Positions 1 to 10,305 of a DNA stretch of 64,000 nucleotides are shown here, in pieces. The DNA is from Intestinimonas sp. (lineage in GTDB: Bacteria; Bacillota; Clostridia; Oscillospirales; Oscillospiraceae): the NCBI GenBank assembly GCA_022653075.1, contig JALCSB010000006.1, forward strand, positions 54,519 through 118,518, given 5' to 3'. The notes beneath the pieces are model-generated. The model did not search any database, was not told the DNA's origin, and saw nothing but the letters and a program-made list of their open reading frames with translations. A program made the translations under genes and the position numbers. Position 1 is the first letter of the stretch. Each line of letters opens with the position of its first letter.

Positions 1-1
1 G

Positions 2-442
2 AACGATCTTGCCCAAGTGGGTATTAACCTTACCATTAACAAAGTTTCCACGGATGAACACACCGCTTATCAGTTTGGCGACGTTCTAGACGATAATGGC
101 CTGCGGGACTATGATATGATTTTGGCCGGCTGGGAAGCGGATTTCCCAGATCCTTCCGGAAACCTTACACCTCTTTTCCAAGGCGGCAACACCTCCAACT
201 CCGCCGCCTATGAAAATTCTCAGGTGGACGAGTATATTTCACAGCAGATGCAAAGCAGCGATCCCACGGAACGCAACGATCTGATGTTCAAGGCGTTCGA
301 CATTATTACCGATGAGGTGCCCTATATCTTTGTCTATTATCCCATTAAGAACATTGCAATGAATAAGAACTACACCGGGGTGGTTATGAACGCTTCTTGG
401 ATCTGGAACATCCACTTCCAGGATGTCCATCCGGCGGAATAA
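2..442 (+). CDS. Peptide-type ABC transporter substrate-binding protein, C-terminal fragment
   Basis: The frame is open from the first bases, so the gene begins upstream of the window; a GTG at 17 is internal. The visible 146 residues look like the C-terminal lobe of a family-5 solute-binding protein (oligopeptide or nickel type, SBP_bac_5). The typical LAGWEADFPDPSGNL stretch, where the family has a W-x-x-D-x-x-D-P pattern, is followed by a long amphipathic helix and a final segment on return to the first lobe. Such proteins capture peptides outside the membrane for a DppBCDF-like importer. The rest of that importer must lie upstream, because the next gene is an amidohydrolase. The ligand cannot be deduced from this fragment. 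Confidence 0.85.
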   Translation, partial: NDLAQVGINLTINKVSTDEHTAYQFGDVLDDNGLRDYDMILAGWEADFPDPSGNLTPLFQGGNTSNSAAYENSQVDEYISQQMQSSDPTERNDLMFKAFDIITDEVPYIFVYYPIKNIAMNKNYTGVVMNASWIWNIHFQDVHPAE

Positions 443-467
443 ATTCCACGGCAGATTTTTGAATTAG

Positions 468-506
468 GCCCGCCCCGCCCTCAACAGGGGACGGGGCGGC
501 TTCTTT
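468..506 (+). terminator. Intrinsic terminator after the binding-protein gene
   Basis: A very GC-rich hairpin (left arm 468-480, right arm 488-500, one bulge on each side, loop TCAACAG) is followed by TTCTTT. It lies 25 bases past the stop codon at 442 and separates that gene from the amidohydrolase. Confidence 0.8.
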
Positions 507-551
507 GTAATAAGGCAGATGGAAAAATGGAAAGGCTTTAGGGTGAGTACG

Positions 552-2171
552 ATGGATAAGATTCTGATAAACGGTGTCATTCATACCATGGCTGGGCGCA
601 CGGTCTCGGCGCTGGCCATCCGGAACGGGCATATCGCTTTGGCCGGAAGCGACAGGGAGGCATTGGCCCTGCGTACGGCGGACACCGAGGTGATTGATCT
701 GAGAAAGAGCTGTGTACTGCCCGGCTTTACAGACAGCCACATGCATATGTTCCTCACCGGACGAAGCTTCGAGCGGCTGGACCTGCGGGGGGTTCGCTCT
801 CCGGAGGAGATTGTGCGCCGGGGCCGTGACTATATCCGAAGCCGTCATGTTCCCGCCGGAGCCTGGGTGGTGGGCTATGGCTATGACCACAATCAGTTTC
901 CCAACCCCGTACTGCCCGATGGCAAGGTGGCCCAGGCCATTTCAGCGGAGCACCCCGTGCTGCTGGACCGGATCTGCGGCCATGTAGGCGCGGCAAATCC
1001 CATGGCTCTGCGCTTGGCGGGCTTTGGCCCCGATACCATGATCCCGGGAGGAGAGCTGGATAAGGACGGCACCGGAAATCTCACCGGAGTCATCCGGGAG
1101 GCGGCGCTGGATCTGATAAAAACCTTTGAGCCAAAGCCCGCCAAAGAGGAGTTGGAGTGCATCCTGCAGGAAGCGGGCAGACGGTTTGCCGCCGCGGGAC
1201 TCACCGCCGTCCACAGCGATGACCTGTGCCCTGAGGGGACGGACTGGGACACTCTGCGCGCCGCGGTATCGGATCTGGAGACGCAGGGAAAATGTCAGGT
1301 GCGTATTTATGAGGAGTGGGAGGCACCGCATCCCGAGCAGCTCCGCCCCATTCTGAAGCAAGGGCTTTATTCGGGCTGGGGAGACGACTGGCTGCGCCTT
1401 GCCAACATCAAGCTCATTACCGACGGAAGCCTGGGGGCGCGGACGGCATTCCTCCGCGCCGGATATCAGGATGAGGCGGAGAATCGGGGGATCCCGGTCT
1501 ATACCCAGCAGGAGTTGGACGAGATGACCGCTCTTTGTCACAACCGGGGGTTGCAGGTGGCGTTTCACGCCATCGGGGACGGTGCGCTGGAGCAATGCGT
1601 GAACGCGGTGGAAAAGGCCATGGCGGCGGCCCCCAAGCCCCTGCGCCATCGGATTGTCCACTGTCAGATCGGGGACAGGGGCCTTTACCGCCGGATGGCC
1701 GCTCTGGGCATGGGCGCGGACATCCAGCCCCCATTTACCGTCTCCGATGGGCCTCTGGTAGAGCCGAGACTCGGTCCCGAACGAGCGGCGGAGAGCTACG
1801 CATGGCGTACTCTGCTGGACTGCGGCATTTCCCTGGGTGGTGGTTCCGACAGTCCGGTAGAGTCCTATAAACCGCTATGGGGGATCTACTGCGCCGTGAC
1901 CCGGCGGTGTGGTACGGACAGCTTGCCATGGCTGCCGGAGCAGCGGCTCAGCGTCCGTCAGGCGGTATCCCTTTACACTTCCGGTCCTGCTTGGCTGGCC
2001 CATGCTGAGGATCGAACGGGTACGCTGGAAGCGGGAAAGCTGGCCGACCTGGTGGTGCTGGATCGGGATATTTTCACGGTTCAGCCGGAAGAGATTAAAA
2101 ACCTGCGGGTGCTGCGTACTATGGCGGGAGGACGCGTCACCTGGAACGCGGAAGAGTCCGGCGGTCAGTGA
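552..2171 (+). CDS. YtcJ-like amidohydrolase (Amidohydro_3 family)
   Basis: A metal-dependent amidohydrolase of about 539 residues, the usual size for the YtcJ/NfdA group. It has the N-terminal beta-sandwich strand (MDKILINGV), the metal-binding HxH in TDSHMHMF, a later HAIGDGAL motif carrying a metal histidine, GGGSDSPVE with the catalytic aspartate, and a closing segment (GKLADLVVLD). These enzymes hydrolyse N-formyl or other amide bonds on poorly defined substrates in the cytoplasm. ATG 552 is chosen because AGGG at 540-543 is 8 bases upstream and family members begin at this point. GTG 543 (GAAAGG 7 bases upstream) and ATG 519 (poor SD) are alternatives. The upstream peptide importer may supply substrate, but that is inference. 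Confidence 0.9.
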   Translation: MDKILINGVIHTMAGRTVSALAIRNGHIALAGSDREALALRTADTEVIDLRKSCVLPGFTDSHMHMFLTGRSFERLDLRGVRSPEEIVRRGRDYIRSRHVPAGAWVVGYGYDHNQFPNPVLPDGKVAQAISAEHPVLLDRICGHVGAANPMALRLAGFGPDTMIPGGELDKDGTGNLTGVIREAALDLIKTFEPKPAKEELECILQEAGRRFAAAGLTAVHSDDLCPEGTDWDTLRAAVSDLETQGKCQVRIYEEWEAPHPEQLRPILKQGLYSGWGDDWLRLANIKLITDGSLGARTAFLRAGYQDEAENRGIPVYTQQELDEMTALCHNRGLQVAFHAIGDGALEQCVNAVEKAMAAAPKPLRHRIVHCQIGDRGLYRRMAALGMGADIQPPFTVSDGPLVEPRLGPERAAESYAWRTLLDCGISLGGGSDSPVESYKPLWGIYCAVTRRCGTDSLPWLPEQRLSVRQAVSLYTSGPAWLAHAEDRTGTLEAGKLADLVVLDRDIFTVQPEEIKNLRVLRTMAGGRVTWNAEESGGQ

Positions 2172-2184
2172 CCGCCGGACTCTT
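2152..2184. terminator. Convergent-gene hairpin across the amidohydrolase stop codon
   Basis: A perfect 13-base inverted repeat (2155-2167 against 2169-2181), extended by three further pairs, contains the TGA stop at 2169-2171 in its right arm. It lies between the convergent amidohydrolase and trpA genes. Neither strand has a good T-run (CTTTC on +), so termination is probable but not certain. Confidence 0.55.
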
Positions 2185-2213
2185 TCAAAGAGAGGAAGAT
2201 AAAGGGGCGGGGG

Positions 2214-2984
2214 CTACCGAATAGCAGCCTTGATTTGCCGGATATAGCCGGTTACATGAGGGATAGAGTCGCGGCCGTATTTCGCAATGAGCTTTACCAG
2301 TGCGCTGCCGATGATGACCCCGTCAGAAAGGCCCGCCATTTTTTTTGCCTGCTCAGGTGTGGATATGCCGAAACCAACGGCGCACGGGACCCGGGTACTT
2401 TTCCTCACAAGCGAAACCATCGCACCGATGTCCGTAGTGATCTTGCTTCTGACTCCGGTAACCCCTAAAGAGGAGACAAGGTATATAAATCCGGAAGCTT
2501 CTCCGGCGATCATGGCGATGCGGTCTTTTGAAGTCGGCGCGATCAATGAGATAAGATCAATCCCGTACTGTCTACAGAGCGGGGCAAATTCGTCTTTTTC
2601 CTCGTAGGGCAAGTCGGGAAGAATTAGTCCGTCCATCCCGATTTCGGCGCAGGTTTTGATAAATGATTCAGAGCCGTAGGAAAAAACCACGTTGGCATAC
2701 GTCATAAACACCAATGGAATGGAAATTTTGCTCCTAAGCTCCCGGACAAAATCGAATATGCGGTCTGTTGTGACGCCGCCGGAGAGTGCGCGGAGATTGG
2801 CCTCCTGGATAACGGGTCCCTCCGCGGTGGGATCGGAAAATGGAATCCCCAGCTCAATCAGGTCCGCGCCGTTTTCAGCCATGGCTTTAACGAGTTTCCC
2901 GGTGGTTTCTAAGTCTGGGTCACCGCAGGTCACGAATGGGATAAAGGCCTTTCCATGTTTAAAAGCATCTGCAATGTGGCTCAT
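2214..2984 (-). CDS. trpA: Tryptophan synthase alpha chain
   Basis: The alpha subunit cleaves indole-3-glycerol phosphate to indole and glyceraldehyde 3-phosphate, passing indole through a tunnel to TrpB. At 256 residues it is a normal length. The catalytic glutamate lies in [11 protein letters not shown] near residue 45, followed by the family motif P-T-A-E-G-P; the second catalytic acid is in [17 protein letters not shown] and the GFGIS phosphate-binding loop are present. It overlaps trpB by 4 bases (ATGA), implying translational coupling, and it is the last gene of the operon. Confidence 0.98.
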   Translation of the reverse strand: MSHIADAFKHGKAFIPFVTCGDPDLETTGKLVKAMAENGADLIELGIPFSDPTAEGPVIQEANLRALSGGVTTDRIFDFVRELRSKISIPLVFMTYANVVFSYGSESFIKTCAEIGMDGLILPDLPYEEKDEFAPLCRQYGIDLISLIAPTSKDRIAMIAGEASGFIYLVSSLGVTGVRSKITTDIGAMVSLVRKSTRVPCAVGFGISTPEQAKKMAGLSDGVIIGSALVKLIAKYGRDSIPHVTGYIRQIKAAIR

Positions 2985-4171
2985 TCTGAAATATTCTCCC
3001 CTCTGTATCTTGCAATCGCGGCGCAGTCCTTGTCCCCGCGCCCGGAAATAGTGATGACGATGATTTGCTCGGGGTCCAGCGCGGGAGCTGTTTTCATGGC
3101 ATACGCGACGGCGTGGGCGGATTCAATGGCCGGAATGATCCCCTCGGTTTTGGAAAGATACTCGAAGGCGCCCACCGCCTCGTCATCGGTTACGGGCACA
3201 TACTCCGCCCTTCCGATATCATGGAGATAGGCGTGCTCCGGGCCCACACCGGGATAATCCAGCCCGGCGGAAATGGAATAAACCGGCGCGATCTGGCCGT
3301 ATTTATCCTGACAGAAATAAGATTTCATGCCGTGAAAGATCCCAAGTTTTCCTGTGTAAAGAGTAGCGGCTGTTTGAGGGGTGTCGACGCCGCGTCCGGC
3401 TGCTTCGCAGCCGATCAGGCGGACGCCCGTGTCTCCGATAAAATGATAGAATGAACCGATGGCATTGCTGCCACCCCCTACGCAGGCGATGACCGCGTCC
3501 GGGAGCCTGCCTTCTTTCTCCATTATCTGCTGTTTTATTTCCTTTGAAATAACCGACTGGAAGTCCCGCACGATGGTGGGGAAGGGATGGGGACCCATAA
3601 CGGAGCCCAGGCAGTAGTGAGTGTCGCTGATGCGGTTTGTCCATTCGCGCATGGCTTCTGAGACGGCGTCCTTGAGCGTTGCGGTACCCGTCCTGACCGG
3701 TACGACCTCAGCGCCGAGAAGCCGCATTTTGTATACGTTCAGGGCCTGCCTTTTTGTGTCCTCCTTACCCATGAACACGACGCATTCCATGCCCATAAGT
3801 GCTGCGGCGGTGGCGGTGGCCACGCCGTGCTGCCCCGCCCCGGTTTCAGCGATGAGCCGCTTCTTTCCCATCTTCTTGGCGAGCAGCGCCTGGCCCAGTA
3901 CATTATTGATTTTGTGGGCTCCGGTATGGTTCAAATCCTCGCGCTTCAGATAGATTTTTGCACCGCCCAGGTCCTTTGTCATCTTTTCCGCATAGTAAAG
4001 CCGGCTGGGTCTGCCGGCATATTCATGCAGCAGAGTATGGAGCTCAGCGTTAAATTCCGGGTCATTTTTATAGTGAAGGTATGCGTTCTCCAACTCGATC
4101 ACGGCATTCATCAGGGTTTCGGGAATGTATTGGCCGCCGTGTATGCCAAAGCGCCCTTTTGATTCTGGCAT
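2981..4171 (-). CDS. trpB: Tryptophan synthase beta chain
   Basis: This PLP enzyme condenses indole with serine to give tryptophan. It has 396 residues. The PLP lysine is Lys87 in HTGAHKINN, the ETGAGQHG loop follows, and the phosphate-binding GGGSNAIG is intact. It is the TrpB1 type that pairs with TrpA. A 16-base gap separates it from trpF upstream, and it overlaps trpA by 4 bases downstream. Confidence 0.98.
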   Translation of the reverse strand: MPESKGRFGIHGGQYIPETLMNAVIELENAYLHYKNDPEFNAELHTLLHEYAGRPSRLYYAEKMTKDLGGAKIYLKREDLNHTGAHKINNVLGQALLAKKMGKKRLIAETGAGQHGVATATAAALMGMECVVFMGKEDTKRQALNVYKMRLLGAEVVPVRTGTATLKDAVSEAMREWTNRISDTHYCLGSVMGPHPFPTIVRDFQSVISKEIKQQIMEKEGRLPDAVIACVGGGSNAIGSFYHFIGDTGVRLIGCEAAGRGVDTPQTAATLYTGKLGIFHGMKSYFCQDKYGQIAPVYSISAGLDYPGVGPEHAYLHDIGRAEYVPVTDDEAVGAFEYLSKTEGIIPAIESAHAVAYAMKTAPALDPEQIIVITISGRGDKDCAAIARYRGENISE

Positions 4172-4187
4172 GGTGTTGCCTCCTAAT

Positions 4188-4796
4188 TCAGTCTTCTCTT
4201 ACCGCGTGGATGAATTTCTGCATTTTCTCGGGGTCCTTAATATGATTCGTTTCCACGCCGGAGCTCGTATCGACCGCGTATGGATGCGTCAGCCTGACGG
4301 CCGCCGCAACATTCTCTGCATGGAGTCCGCCCGCAAGGAAAAACGGCCGTGTAACATTTTCAATGAGTGACCAGTCAAATATTCGGCCAGTCCCGCCGGT
4401 ACCGTGATCCAGGAGAATGAAATCCGCTGGCGATTGGATGGCGCGCTCCATGTCTTCGGTATGCTCGATTCGGAAGGCCTTGATGACCGGCTTGCCGGTC
4501 GTTTCTCGGAGCGAGGCGATGTATGCCCTGCTTTCCCGGCCGTGAAGCTGGGCCATACCGATGGTGCCGTCCTGAAGGAGTCCGGTGACATTTTCAAGCG
4601 GTTCATTTACGAACACGCCCACTGGCATAATACCGGGGGAGAGTATTTCACGCAGCTTTGCCGCCCGTTCAGGCGTAATATACCGGCGGCTTCTTTCCGC
4701 AAATACAAAGCCGATAAAATCGGGCCGGAGCAAATTGATAAACTCAATATCCCGCTTTTGGGTGAGTCCGCAAATTTTGATTTTTGTATGGTTCAT
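4188..4796 (-). CDS. trpF: Phosphoribosylanthranilate isomerase
   Basis: TrpF isomerises N-(5-phosphoribosyl)anthranilate to the CdRP intermediate. It is a 202-residue TIM barrel. The catalytic cysteine is in KICGLT near residue 9 and the catalytic aspartate in [21 protein letters not shown] and DTSSGVE form the phosphate-binding end. Its start overlaps the trpC stop by 4 bases, so TrpC and TrpF are separate but coupled here, unlike the fused enterobacterial enzyme. Confidence 0.97.
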   Translation of the reverse strand: MNHTKIKICGLTQKRDIEFINLLRPDFIGFVFAERSRRYITPERAAKLREILSPGIMPVGVFVNEPLENVTGLLQDGTIGMAQLHGRESRAYIASLRETTGKPVIKAFRIEHTEDMERAIQSPADFILLDHGTGGTGRIFDWSLIENVTRPFFLAGGLHAENVAAAVRLTHPYAVDTSSGVETNHIKDPEKMQKFIHAVRED

Positions 4797-5584
4797 GGGA
4801 TTCCCCTCAGTTCGGCGAGCTTGGCGGTTTTGTCTGACGCCCGCATAAGCGTTTCTCCGATGAGAACGCCGTTTACGCCTGTACGCCGAAGGACATGGAT
4901 GTCATTCGCGGTTTTAATGCCACTCTCCGCGACGAACAGTACGTGCTCCGGGACCAGTTTTCGCAGCGTTTCACTGTTGTGCAGGTCAACGGTAAAGTCC
5001 TGAAGATTGCGATTATTTACCCCGATTACTCTCGCCCCCGCTTCTAAAGCGTCAAAAATTTCATTTTCGCTGTGGACCTCCACAAGGGCCGAAAGTCCAA
5101 GGCCGTGGCAGAGCTCAAGATAGCGTCCGATGGTTTCCTGATCCAGCAGGGAACAGATCAGCAGTACCGCAGACGCCCCCAGCGTTTTGGCCTCATAGAT
5201 CATGTACTCATCGACCGTAAAGTCCTTGCGGAGGCAAGGCAGCGAAACAGAAGCGGCGATTTCTTTCAGATAAGTATCCCGTCCCAGAAACCACTTTGGC
5301 TCCGTCAGAACGGAAATGCAAGCGGCTCCCGCCCTTTCGTACGCCTTGGCGAGTTCAAGATAGGGAAAATCCGGTGCAATGAGTCCCCTGGAGGGCGAGG
5401 CCCTTTTGCATTCGCAGATAAACCCGATGTCATCACCCATAAGCGCCTTCTCAAAGGGAAAGCCCGTTTCTCTGTCCATGGAGAGAGCCGCCGCCTTAAT
5501 TTCCGTAAGCGATAGGAGTTTCTTCTTTTCCGCCACGCGGGCTCTGGCGTAATCAGCAATCGTATTAAGTATGTTTTCCATCAC
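4793..5584 (-). CDS. trpC: Indole-3-glycerol phosphate synthase
   Basis: TrpC closes the indole ring from CdRP. It has 263 residues. The family motif [10 protein letters not shown], carrying the catalytic lysine, is present, as are [28 protein letters not shown] and the terminal [10 protein letters not shown] phosphate loop. The gene overlaps trpD and trpF by 4 bases at its two ends. Confidence 0.98.
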   Translation of the reverse strand: MMENILNTIADYARARVAEKKKLLSLTEIKAAALSMDRETGFPFEKALMGDDIGFICECKRASPSRGLIAPDFPYLELAKAYERAGAACISVLTEPKWFLGRDTYLKEIAASVSLPCLRKDFTVDEYMIYEAKTLGASAVLLICSLLDQETIGRYLELCHGLGLSALVEVHSENEIFDALEAGARVIGVNNRNLQDFTVDLHNSETLRKLVPEHVLFVAESGIKTANDIHVLRRTGVNGVLIGETLMRASDKTAKLAELRGIP

Positions 5585-6597
5585 TGATTTGACGCGGCCT
5601 TGAATTCAGTTAGCTTTGTCATTGCCTCGCCGGAGTCTATAAGTTCTGCGGCAAGCCTAACGCCTTCATTCAGAGATACAGCCCTCCCGGCGATATAAAA
5701 TCCCGCTCCCGCGTTCATCAGAACGGTATCGCGCTTTGGCCCCCTGCTTCCCTGCAGAACAGCCAACGTAATCTCCGCATTTTCCTGAGGGAGGCCGCCG
5801 ATCAGATCCGCCTTTGCCGAGCGGGTAAAACCGAAATCTTCTGGCTTTATGACATAGGTCTTATAGTATCCGTCCCTGATTTCACAGACGGTTGTGGGCG
5901 CGCAGGTTGCTATTTCATCCAACTTATCCTGACAGTAGACGACGAGCCCGCGTTTAACTCCAAGGCCTGACATGACTTTTGCCAGCGGCTCCACAAGGGC
6001 TTCATCATAGACGCCCAGCAGTTGCATGTTGGGCGATGCCGGATTGGTTAGCGGCCCCAGAATGTTAAAGACGGTTCTGATTCCCAGTTCTCTGCGAATT
6101 GGACCCACGTACTTCATGGAAGCGTGATAATTCTGGGCAAAGAGAAAACAGATTCCCACGGTTCGGAGCAGCTCCGTGCACTTTGCGGGGTCCTGGTTTA
6201 TGTTGACGCCCAGTGCCTCCAGGCAGTCGGCGGTACCACTGCTGGAGGATGCGGCGCGGTTGCCGTGCTTTGCGACCTTCACTCCGCCGGCGGCGAGAAC
6301 GAGGGCTGCTGTGGTGGAGATATTGAAGCTGTGGGATCCGTCTCCGCCGGTACCGACAATGTCAAGAACCTCCGTCCTGTGGTCAACTTTTGTGGCGTGA
6401 TCACGCATGGCTGCGGCGCACCCGGATATTTCATCGATGGTCTCCGCTTTTGTGCTTTTCGTCGTAAGGGCGGCCAGAAAAGCGGCGTTTTGAACTTGAC
6501 TGGTCTGGCCGTTCATGATTTCGTCCATAACCGCGTAGGCCTCATTGTAGGAGAGATCCTGCTTATCTGTGAGTTTGACAATTGCTTCTCTGATCAT
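5581..6597 (-). CDS. trpD: Anthranilate phosphoribosyltransferase
   Basis: TrpD transfers the phosphoribosyl group of PRPP to anthranilate. It has about 338 residues. The PRPP loop [29 protein letters not shown] and the [16 protein letters not shown] stretch are typical. ATG 6597 is preferred: GGAGGAG sits 6 bases upstream, whereas the earlier in-frame ATG at 6612 lies on top of that SD. TrpD is a separate protein, not fused to TrpG. Confidence 0.97.
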   Translation of the reverse strand: MIREAIVKLTDKQDLSYNEAYAVMDEIMNGQTSQVQNAAFLAALTTKSTKAETIDEISGCAAAMRDHATKVDHRTEVLDIVGTGGDGSHSFNISTTAALVLAAGGVKVAKHGNRAASSSSGTADCLEALGVNINQDPAKCTELLRTVGICFLFAQNYHASMKYVGPIRRELGIRTVFNILGPLTNPASPNMQLLGVYDEALVEPLAKVMSGLGVKRGLVVYCQDKLDEIATCAPTTVCEIRDGYYKTYVIKPEDFGFTRSAKADLIGGLPQENAEITLAVLQGSRGPKRDTVLMNAGAGFYIAGRAVSLNEGVRLAAELIDSGEAMTKLTEFKAASNQ

Positions 6598-6616
6598 ACG
6601 TATCTCCTCCATAAAT

Positions 6617-7189
6617 TTATAGGATAAGTCCCAGAAAGTTTTTCAGTATCTGCGGACCATCCGGCGTCATAATGGACTCAGGATGGAATTGTACGCCGAA
6701 AACGGGGTATTCCCTGTGTTTTACACCCATGATCTCCCCGTCCTCCGCTCGGGCGGTAATTTCAAGACAGTCTGGCATTGTGCCTTCCACCACAGCCAGA
6801 GAGTGGTATCTTGCCGCCGGAATGGTATCAGGTAAATTCTTAAAAAGGGTGCAGTTGGGGTTAAGGTGTGTGATGGACTGTTTGCCGTGCATCAACGCCT
6901 TGGCATAGGAGACCGTCGCGCCATAGGCCCGGCAGATCGACTGATGCCCTAGACAGACGCCCAGAATGGGATATCGGCATCCCAGCTTTTGGACGGTCTC
7001 TATGCAGATTCCGGCGTCCTCGGGTTTTCCCGGGCCGGGGGAAAGAATAATAGCATCCGGCTGTAAGGCGTCGATTCCGTCTACAGTCGTATCATCGTTT
7101 CGTATCACGGTGAGATTGGAATTGACTGCTCCTATCAGCTGATAAAGGTTATAGGAAAAGCTGTCATAATTATCAATCAGAAGGATCAT
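6617..7189 (-). CDS. trpG: Anthranilate synthase component II, glutamine amidotransferase
   Basis: TrpG releases ammonia from glutamine for TrpE. It has 190 residues and the class-I triad: nucleophile Cys in LGVCLGHQ, and His plus Glu in [19 protein letters not shown] is the oxyanion region. It overlaps trpE by 4 bases, and no other folate gene is nearby, so a tryptophan role is strongly supported, although such subunits may also serve PabB. Confidence 0.96.
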   Translation of the reverse strand: MILLIDNYDSFSYNLYQLIGAVNSNLTVIRNDDTTVDGIDALQPDAIILSPGPGKPEDAGICIETVQKLGCRYPILGVCLGHQSICRAYGATVSYAKALMHGKQSITHLNPNCTLFKNLPDTIPAARYHSLAVVEGTMPDCLEITARAEDGEIMGVKHREYPVFGVQFHPESIMTPDGPQILKNFLGLIL

Positions 7190-8649
7190 TTTTCCACCGC
7201 CTCTGCCATTTTAAGAGCATTGACCACCGCTGCCGCCTTATTCATACACTCCTGATATTCATTTTCCGGAACGGAGTCCGCAACAATCCCGGCACCGCTT
7301 CTGATGAACACTCTGCCATTTTTCTTGTAAGCAATGCGGATTGCGATGCAGGTATCGAGGTTGCCGGTAAAACCAAGGTAACCGATGGCTCCGCCGTAAA
7401 TTCCGCGCTTATTGTTTTCAAGGTCATTGATAAGCTGACAGGCCCGAATCTTCGGTGCGCCGGAAAGGGTGCCGGCCGGAAGGACAGCATCCACCGCGTC
7501 AAGCGCATCCCTATCTTCACGCAGCTCACCCCGTATGGCCGAACCAAGATGCATAACGTGGGAGTAGCGTTCAATACTATGGAACGTTTCCACCGATACG
7601 GTCCCAAATTTACTTATTTTTCCGATGTCGTTTCGCCCAAGATCCACCAGCATATTGTGTTCCGCAAGCTCTTTGGGGTCGCGGAGAAGTTCCTGTTCCA
7701 ACGTCTTGTCTTCCGCCTCTGTTTTGCCGCGGGGTCGGGTTCCGGCAAGGGGGAAGGTGTGCAGCACTCCGTTTTCAAGTTTGACGAGAGTTTCCGGTGA
7801 TGCTCCGGCGACCTCAAGGTCTGAAGATGAGAAAAAGAACATATAGGGCGAAGGATTGATGGTTCTCAGCACCCGGTAGGTATTCAAAAGACTTCCTTCA
7901 AATCCGGCTTCCAGCCTGTTTGAGAGAACGATCTGAAAAATATCTCCCTCGCGTATATGGTGCTTTGCCATCTCTACCATCTGGCAGTACTGTTCTTTTT
8001 CAAAAAGAGGAGAAATTTCGCTGGTAAGCTTTCCAGGGTTATCCGGGCATGGTGCTCCGTGTTCCAGGAGACTACGCAGATGATAAAGCTCCATGACGGC
8101 CTTATGGTAATTTTCTTCGATTTCCGTAAGCTCCATATTAGCGATCAGGATAATCTTCTGGCGGTAGTGGTCGAATGCGATGACCTTGTCAAAGAGCATT
8201 AAGTCAACATCTTTAAATCCTTCCGTGTCTTCGGCGTCAAGGGTAAGGGAGGACTCCGAATATTTGAGATAATCATAAGAAAAATAACCCACAAGCCCGC
8301 CGGTGAAGGGAGGGAGACCGTTAAATTTTGGGCTTTTATAGGCATCAAGTACCTGACGGATGTACGCTCCGGGGTCATCGGTCTCGAAGGAGAGCGGGCC
8401 GATCTTCATATGACGGTTTACGCAAGTGATTTCGAGCTTGGGGTCAAAACCGAGGAAGGTATAACGGCCCCACTTTTCACCTCCCGCAACGGATTCCAGC
8501 ATGTAACAGTGACCCGATACGTTTTTAAGAATCCTCAGCACCTCAATTGGGGTTTTTTGGTTGGACATCATCTCGATTTGCACGGGAATCACGCGGTATG
8601 TTCCCGCTGCTGCGATCTTTTTAACTTCATCAAGACCAGGGTTTACCAT
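7186..8649 (-). CDS. trpE: Anthranilate synthase component I
   Basis: TrpE converts chorismate to anthranilate and is the committed, usually feedback-inhibited step. It has 487 residues. An N-terminal tryptophan-binding region carries the LLES-type element (MLESVAGGEKWGRYTFLG). The chorismate-binding half has DIFQIVLSNR, GASPE, PLAGTRPRG, DLGRNDIGK, LPAGTLSGAPK and YGGAIGY. The SD AAAGGAGGT lies 5-6 bases before the ATG. It is the first gene of the operon and is directly preceded by the T-box leader. Confidence 0.98.
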   Translation of the reverse strand: MVNPGLDEVKKIAAAGTYRVIPVQIEMMSNQKTPIEVLRILKNVSGHCYMLESVAGGEKWGRYTFLGFDPKLEITCVNRHMKIGPLSFETDDPGAYIRQVLDAYKSPKFNGLPPFTGGLVGYFSYDYLKYSESSLTLDAEDTEGFKDVDLMLFDKVIAFDHYRQKIILIANMELTEIEENYHKAVMELYHLRSLLEHGAPCPDNPGKLTSEISPLFEKEQYCQMVEMAKHHIREGDIFQIVLSNRLEAGFEGSLLNTYRVLRTINPSPYMFFFSSSDLEVAGASPETLVKLENGVLHTFPLAGTRPRGKTEAEDKTLEQELLRDPKELAEHNMLVDLGRNDIGKISKFGTVSVETFHSIERYSHVMHLGSAIRGELREDRDALDAVDAVLPAGTLSGAPKIRACQLINDLENNKRGIYGGAIGYLGFTGNLDTCIAIRIAYKKNGRVFIRSGAGIVADSVPENEYQECMNKAAAVVNALKMAEAVEK

Positions 8650-8670
8650 GATTTACCTCCTTTGGGCAAT

Positions 8671-8708
8671 AAAAAAGTCCTTGACAAATCATTCGATTTG
8701 TCAAGGAC
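8671..8708 (-). terminator. Regulated terminator of the Trp T-box
   Basis: A perfect 14-base stem (8677-8690 with 8695-8708, loop ATTC) is followed on the minus strand by six T residues. It lies between the T-box sequence and the trpE SD, as expected for transcription attenuation. Confidence 0.93.
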
Positions 8709-8960
8709 GAATAAATTACATTATCCGCGGTGCCACCTTGTTTTACGGCAATACCGTACACTTTACAGGATACCAGCATATCCCCGGCAACTGACGTATG
8801 CCTTCACGTCGCAGAATACTCAGCGTTCACGCCTTTGACTGCGCCCTCAGCGGTCCATTTGATGACTTGTTTTCCGCCCGTTTCTCAGCACCACGGACTC
8901 TCTGTGGGAACATTATCACCGTTATCTCCGCTTCAGCGGTTTGATTGATTCCTATTAAAT
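8671..8960 (-). promoter_or_regulatory. Tryptophan T-box leader of the trp operon
   Basis: On the minus strand the leader contains the T-box GGTGGCACCGCGG (8725-8737), which pairs with the acceptor end of an uncharged tRNA. It has the stem-I element AGAGAGTCCGTGGTGCTGAGA-like region near 8895 and a specifier TGG codon (8855-8857) in a GGACCGC context. TGG is the tryptophan codon, which agrees with the genes controlled. Uncharged tRNA-Trp should stabilise the antiterminator and turn on trpE-trpA. The terminator is listed separately. Confidence 0.93.
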
Positions 8961-8967
8961 TTTAGCC

Positions 8968-8996
8968 AGCATATCATAAGCTATGGTATTTGTCAA
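8968..8996 (-). promoter_or_regulatory. trp operon promoter
   Basis: On the minus strand, TTGACA (8991-8996) is separated by 17 bases from TATGCT (8968-8973). Transcription would start near 8961, just upstream of the T-box stem I. Confidence 0.8.
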
Positions 8997-9027
8997 GAGA
9001 AAAAAGAAAACGGGAAGGGTGCAGGGG

Positions 9028-10305
9028 CTATTCTCGTTCACCGTTTTTCAGATATTGTTCCGAAATCATATCCATACGCTCAACGGATTCGCAACTGGTA
9101 ACAAGCTCACTCTCAGTGAGCGTGGTAGTTTCAGATTTTTTAAATACAAGCCGCAGCATAACAGGGGTGAGTATGGCGCAACCCACAACTGTGATAATAA
9201 TCGGTGTCATGAGCTGGCTGCTGAAGGCACCGATGCTCACACCTTTATTTGCAACGATAAGCGCTACCTCACCGCGACAAGCCATGCCGATCCCTATTTG
9301 TATGCATTCCCTGTTTTTGAAGTGACAAAGCCTTGCACCGACTCCACAGCCGAGGAGCTTTGAAAGGATAGCAATGAAAAGCAGCAGCAGGGAAAAAACA
9401 ATGATCGGCCCCCCGGAGTCCGGAAGCTTCGCACCTATCCCTATACTGGCAAAAAATATGGGGGTCAACAGAAGATAGGAGAGGGGATCGAACTTGGACT
9501 GGATATAATCCGACTTAGGCGTGGAAGCGATGACAAGACCGGCAACGTATGCGCCAATGATGTCGGAGACACCGAAAAACTCTTCCGCGCAATACGCCAT
9601 CAGCAGGCACAGGACAAAAGCAAGAAGGGAATATCGGTGAAGATTACGCGACTGTGCGCTTGCAATCATCCAGTTAAAGAATTTCGTTGCCAATACACCC
9701 ACACCGATGGCAAAGATAAAGAACAGAAGAATCTTAACCAGCACCAGAAGGATATTGGTATTATCTCCGGTGAAGCTGGAGACGATGGTGAGTACGATAA
9801 GGCCAAGTACATCATCAATCAGTGCGGCAGCGAGGATGGTGTTACCCACCATAGTATTCAGCTTGCCCAATTCCTTTAGGGTTTCCACTGTAATGCTCAC
9901 TGAGGTTGCCGTAAGTACGGTACCAACAAAAATGTAAGAAAGGAAGCCTCCGTTTTCAATAAGACCTGCCTGCGCACATAGGTAGGTAAGCAGGGCACCG
10001 AAACCAAGAGGCAACGCTACACCGCACAGAGCAACCAGAAAACCGGCTTTTCCGCTTTTTTTCAGCTCTTTAATATTGGTACCCATACCAGCTGTAAACA
10101 AAATTACGATGACGCCAAGTTCACTCATTTGAGAAATGAACCGGGTCTCTGTCAATACGTCCAACATGGACGGGCCTAAAATGAGTCCTGCCAACAGGGC
10201 GCCGACTACCTGAGGCATTTTGAACTTGCGTGTTACGAGGCCAAGTACTTTTGTGGCAAGAAGGATAAGCGCCAGATCAAGTAAATAATGGTACGACGTG
10301 ATAAT
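9028..10305 (-). CDS. KefB-type cation:proton antiporter (CPA2 family)
   Basis: A multi-span membrane protein of the monovalent cation/proton antiporter-2 family, with the PQVVGALLAGLILGPS helix, many hydrophobic segments and two conserved acidic regions (ALIDDVLGLI, GVSDIIGAY). It lacks a C-terminal NAD-binding RCK domain, so it is the short, transporter-only type. The first ATG (10218) would remove the first transmembrane helix. The frame stays open upstream for 29 more codons encoding a typical family N-terminus (YHYLLDLALILL). It lacks ATG, GTG or TTG, and a TGA lies just before. AGAAAGAAG immediately upstream suggests an ATT (10305) or ATC (10302) start. The transported ion (Na+ or K+) cannot be told. 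Confidence 0.88.
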   Translation of the reverse strand: MITSYHYLLDLALILLATKVLGLVTRKFKMPQVVGALLAGLILGPSMLDVLTETRFISQMSELGVIVILFTAGMGTNIKELKKSGKAGFLVALCGVALPLGFGALLTYLCAQAGLIENGGFLSYIFVGTVLTATSVSITVETLKELGKLNTMVGNTILAAALIDDVLGLIVLTIVSSFTGDNTNILLVLVKILLFFIFAIGVGVLATKFFNWMIASAQSRNLHRYSLLAFVLCLLMAYCAEEFFGVSDIIGAYVAGLVIASTPKSDYIQSKFDPLSYLLLTPIFFASIGIGAKLPDSGGPIIVFSLLLLFIAILSKLLGCGVGARLCHFKNRECIQIGIGMACRGEVALIVANKGVSIGAFSSQLMTPIIITVVGCAILTPVMLRLVFKKSETTTLTESELVTSCESVERMDMISEQYLKNGERE

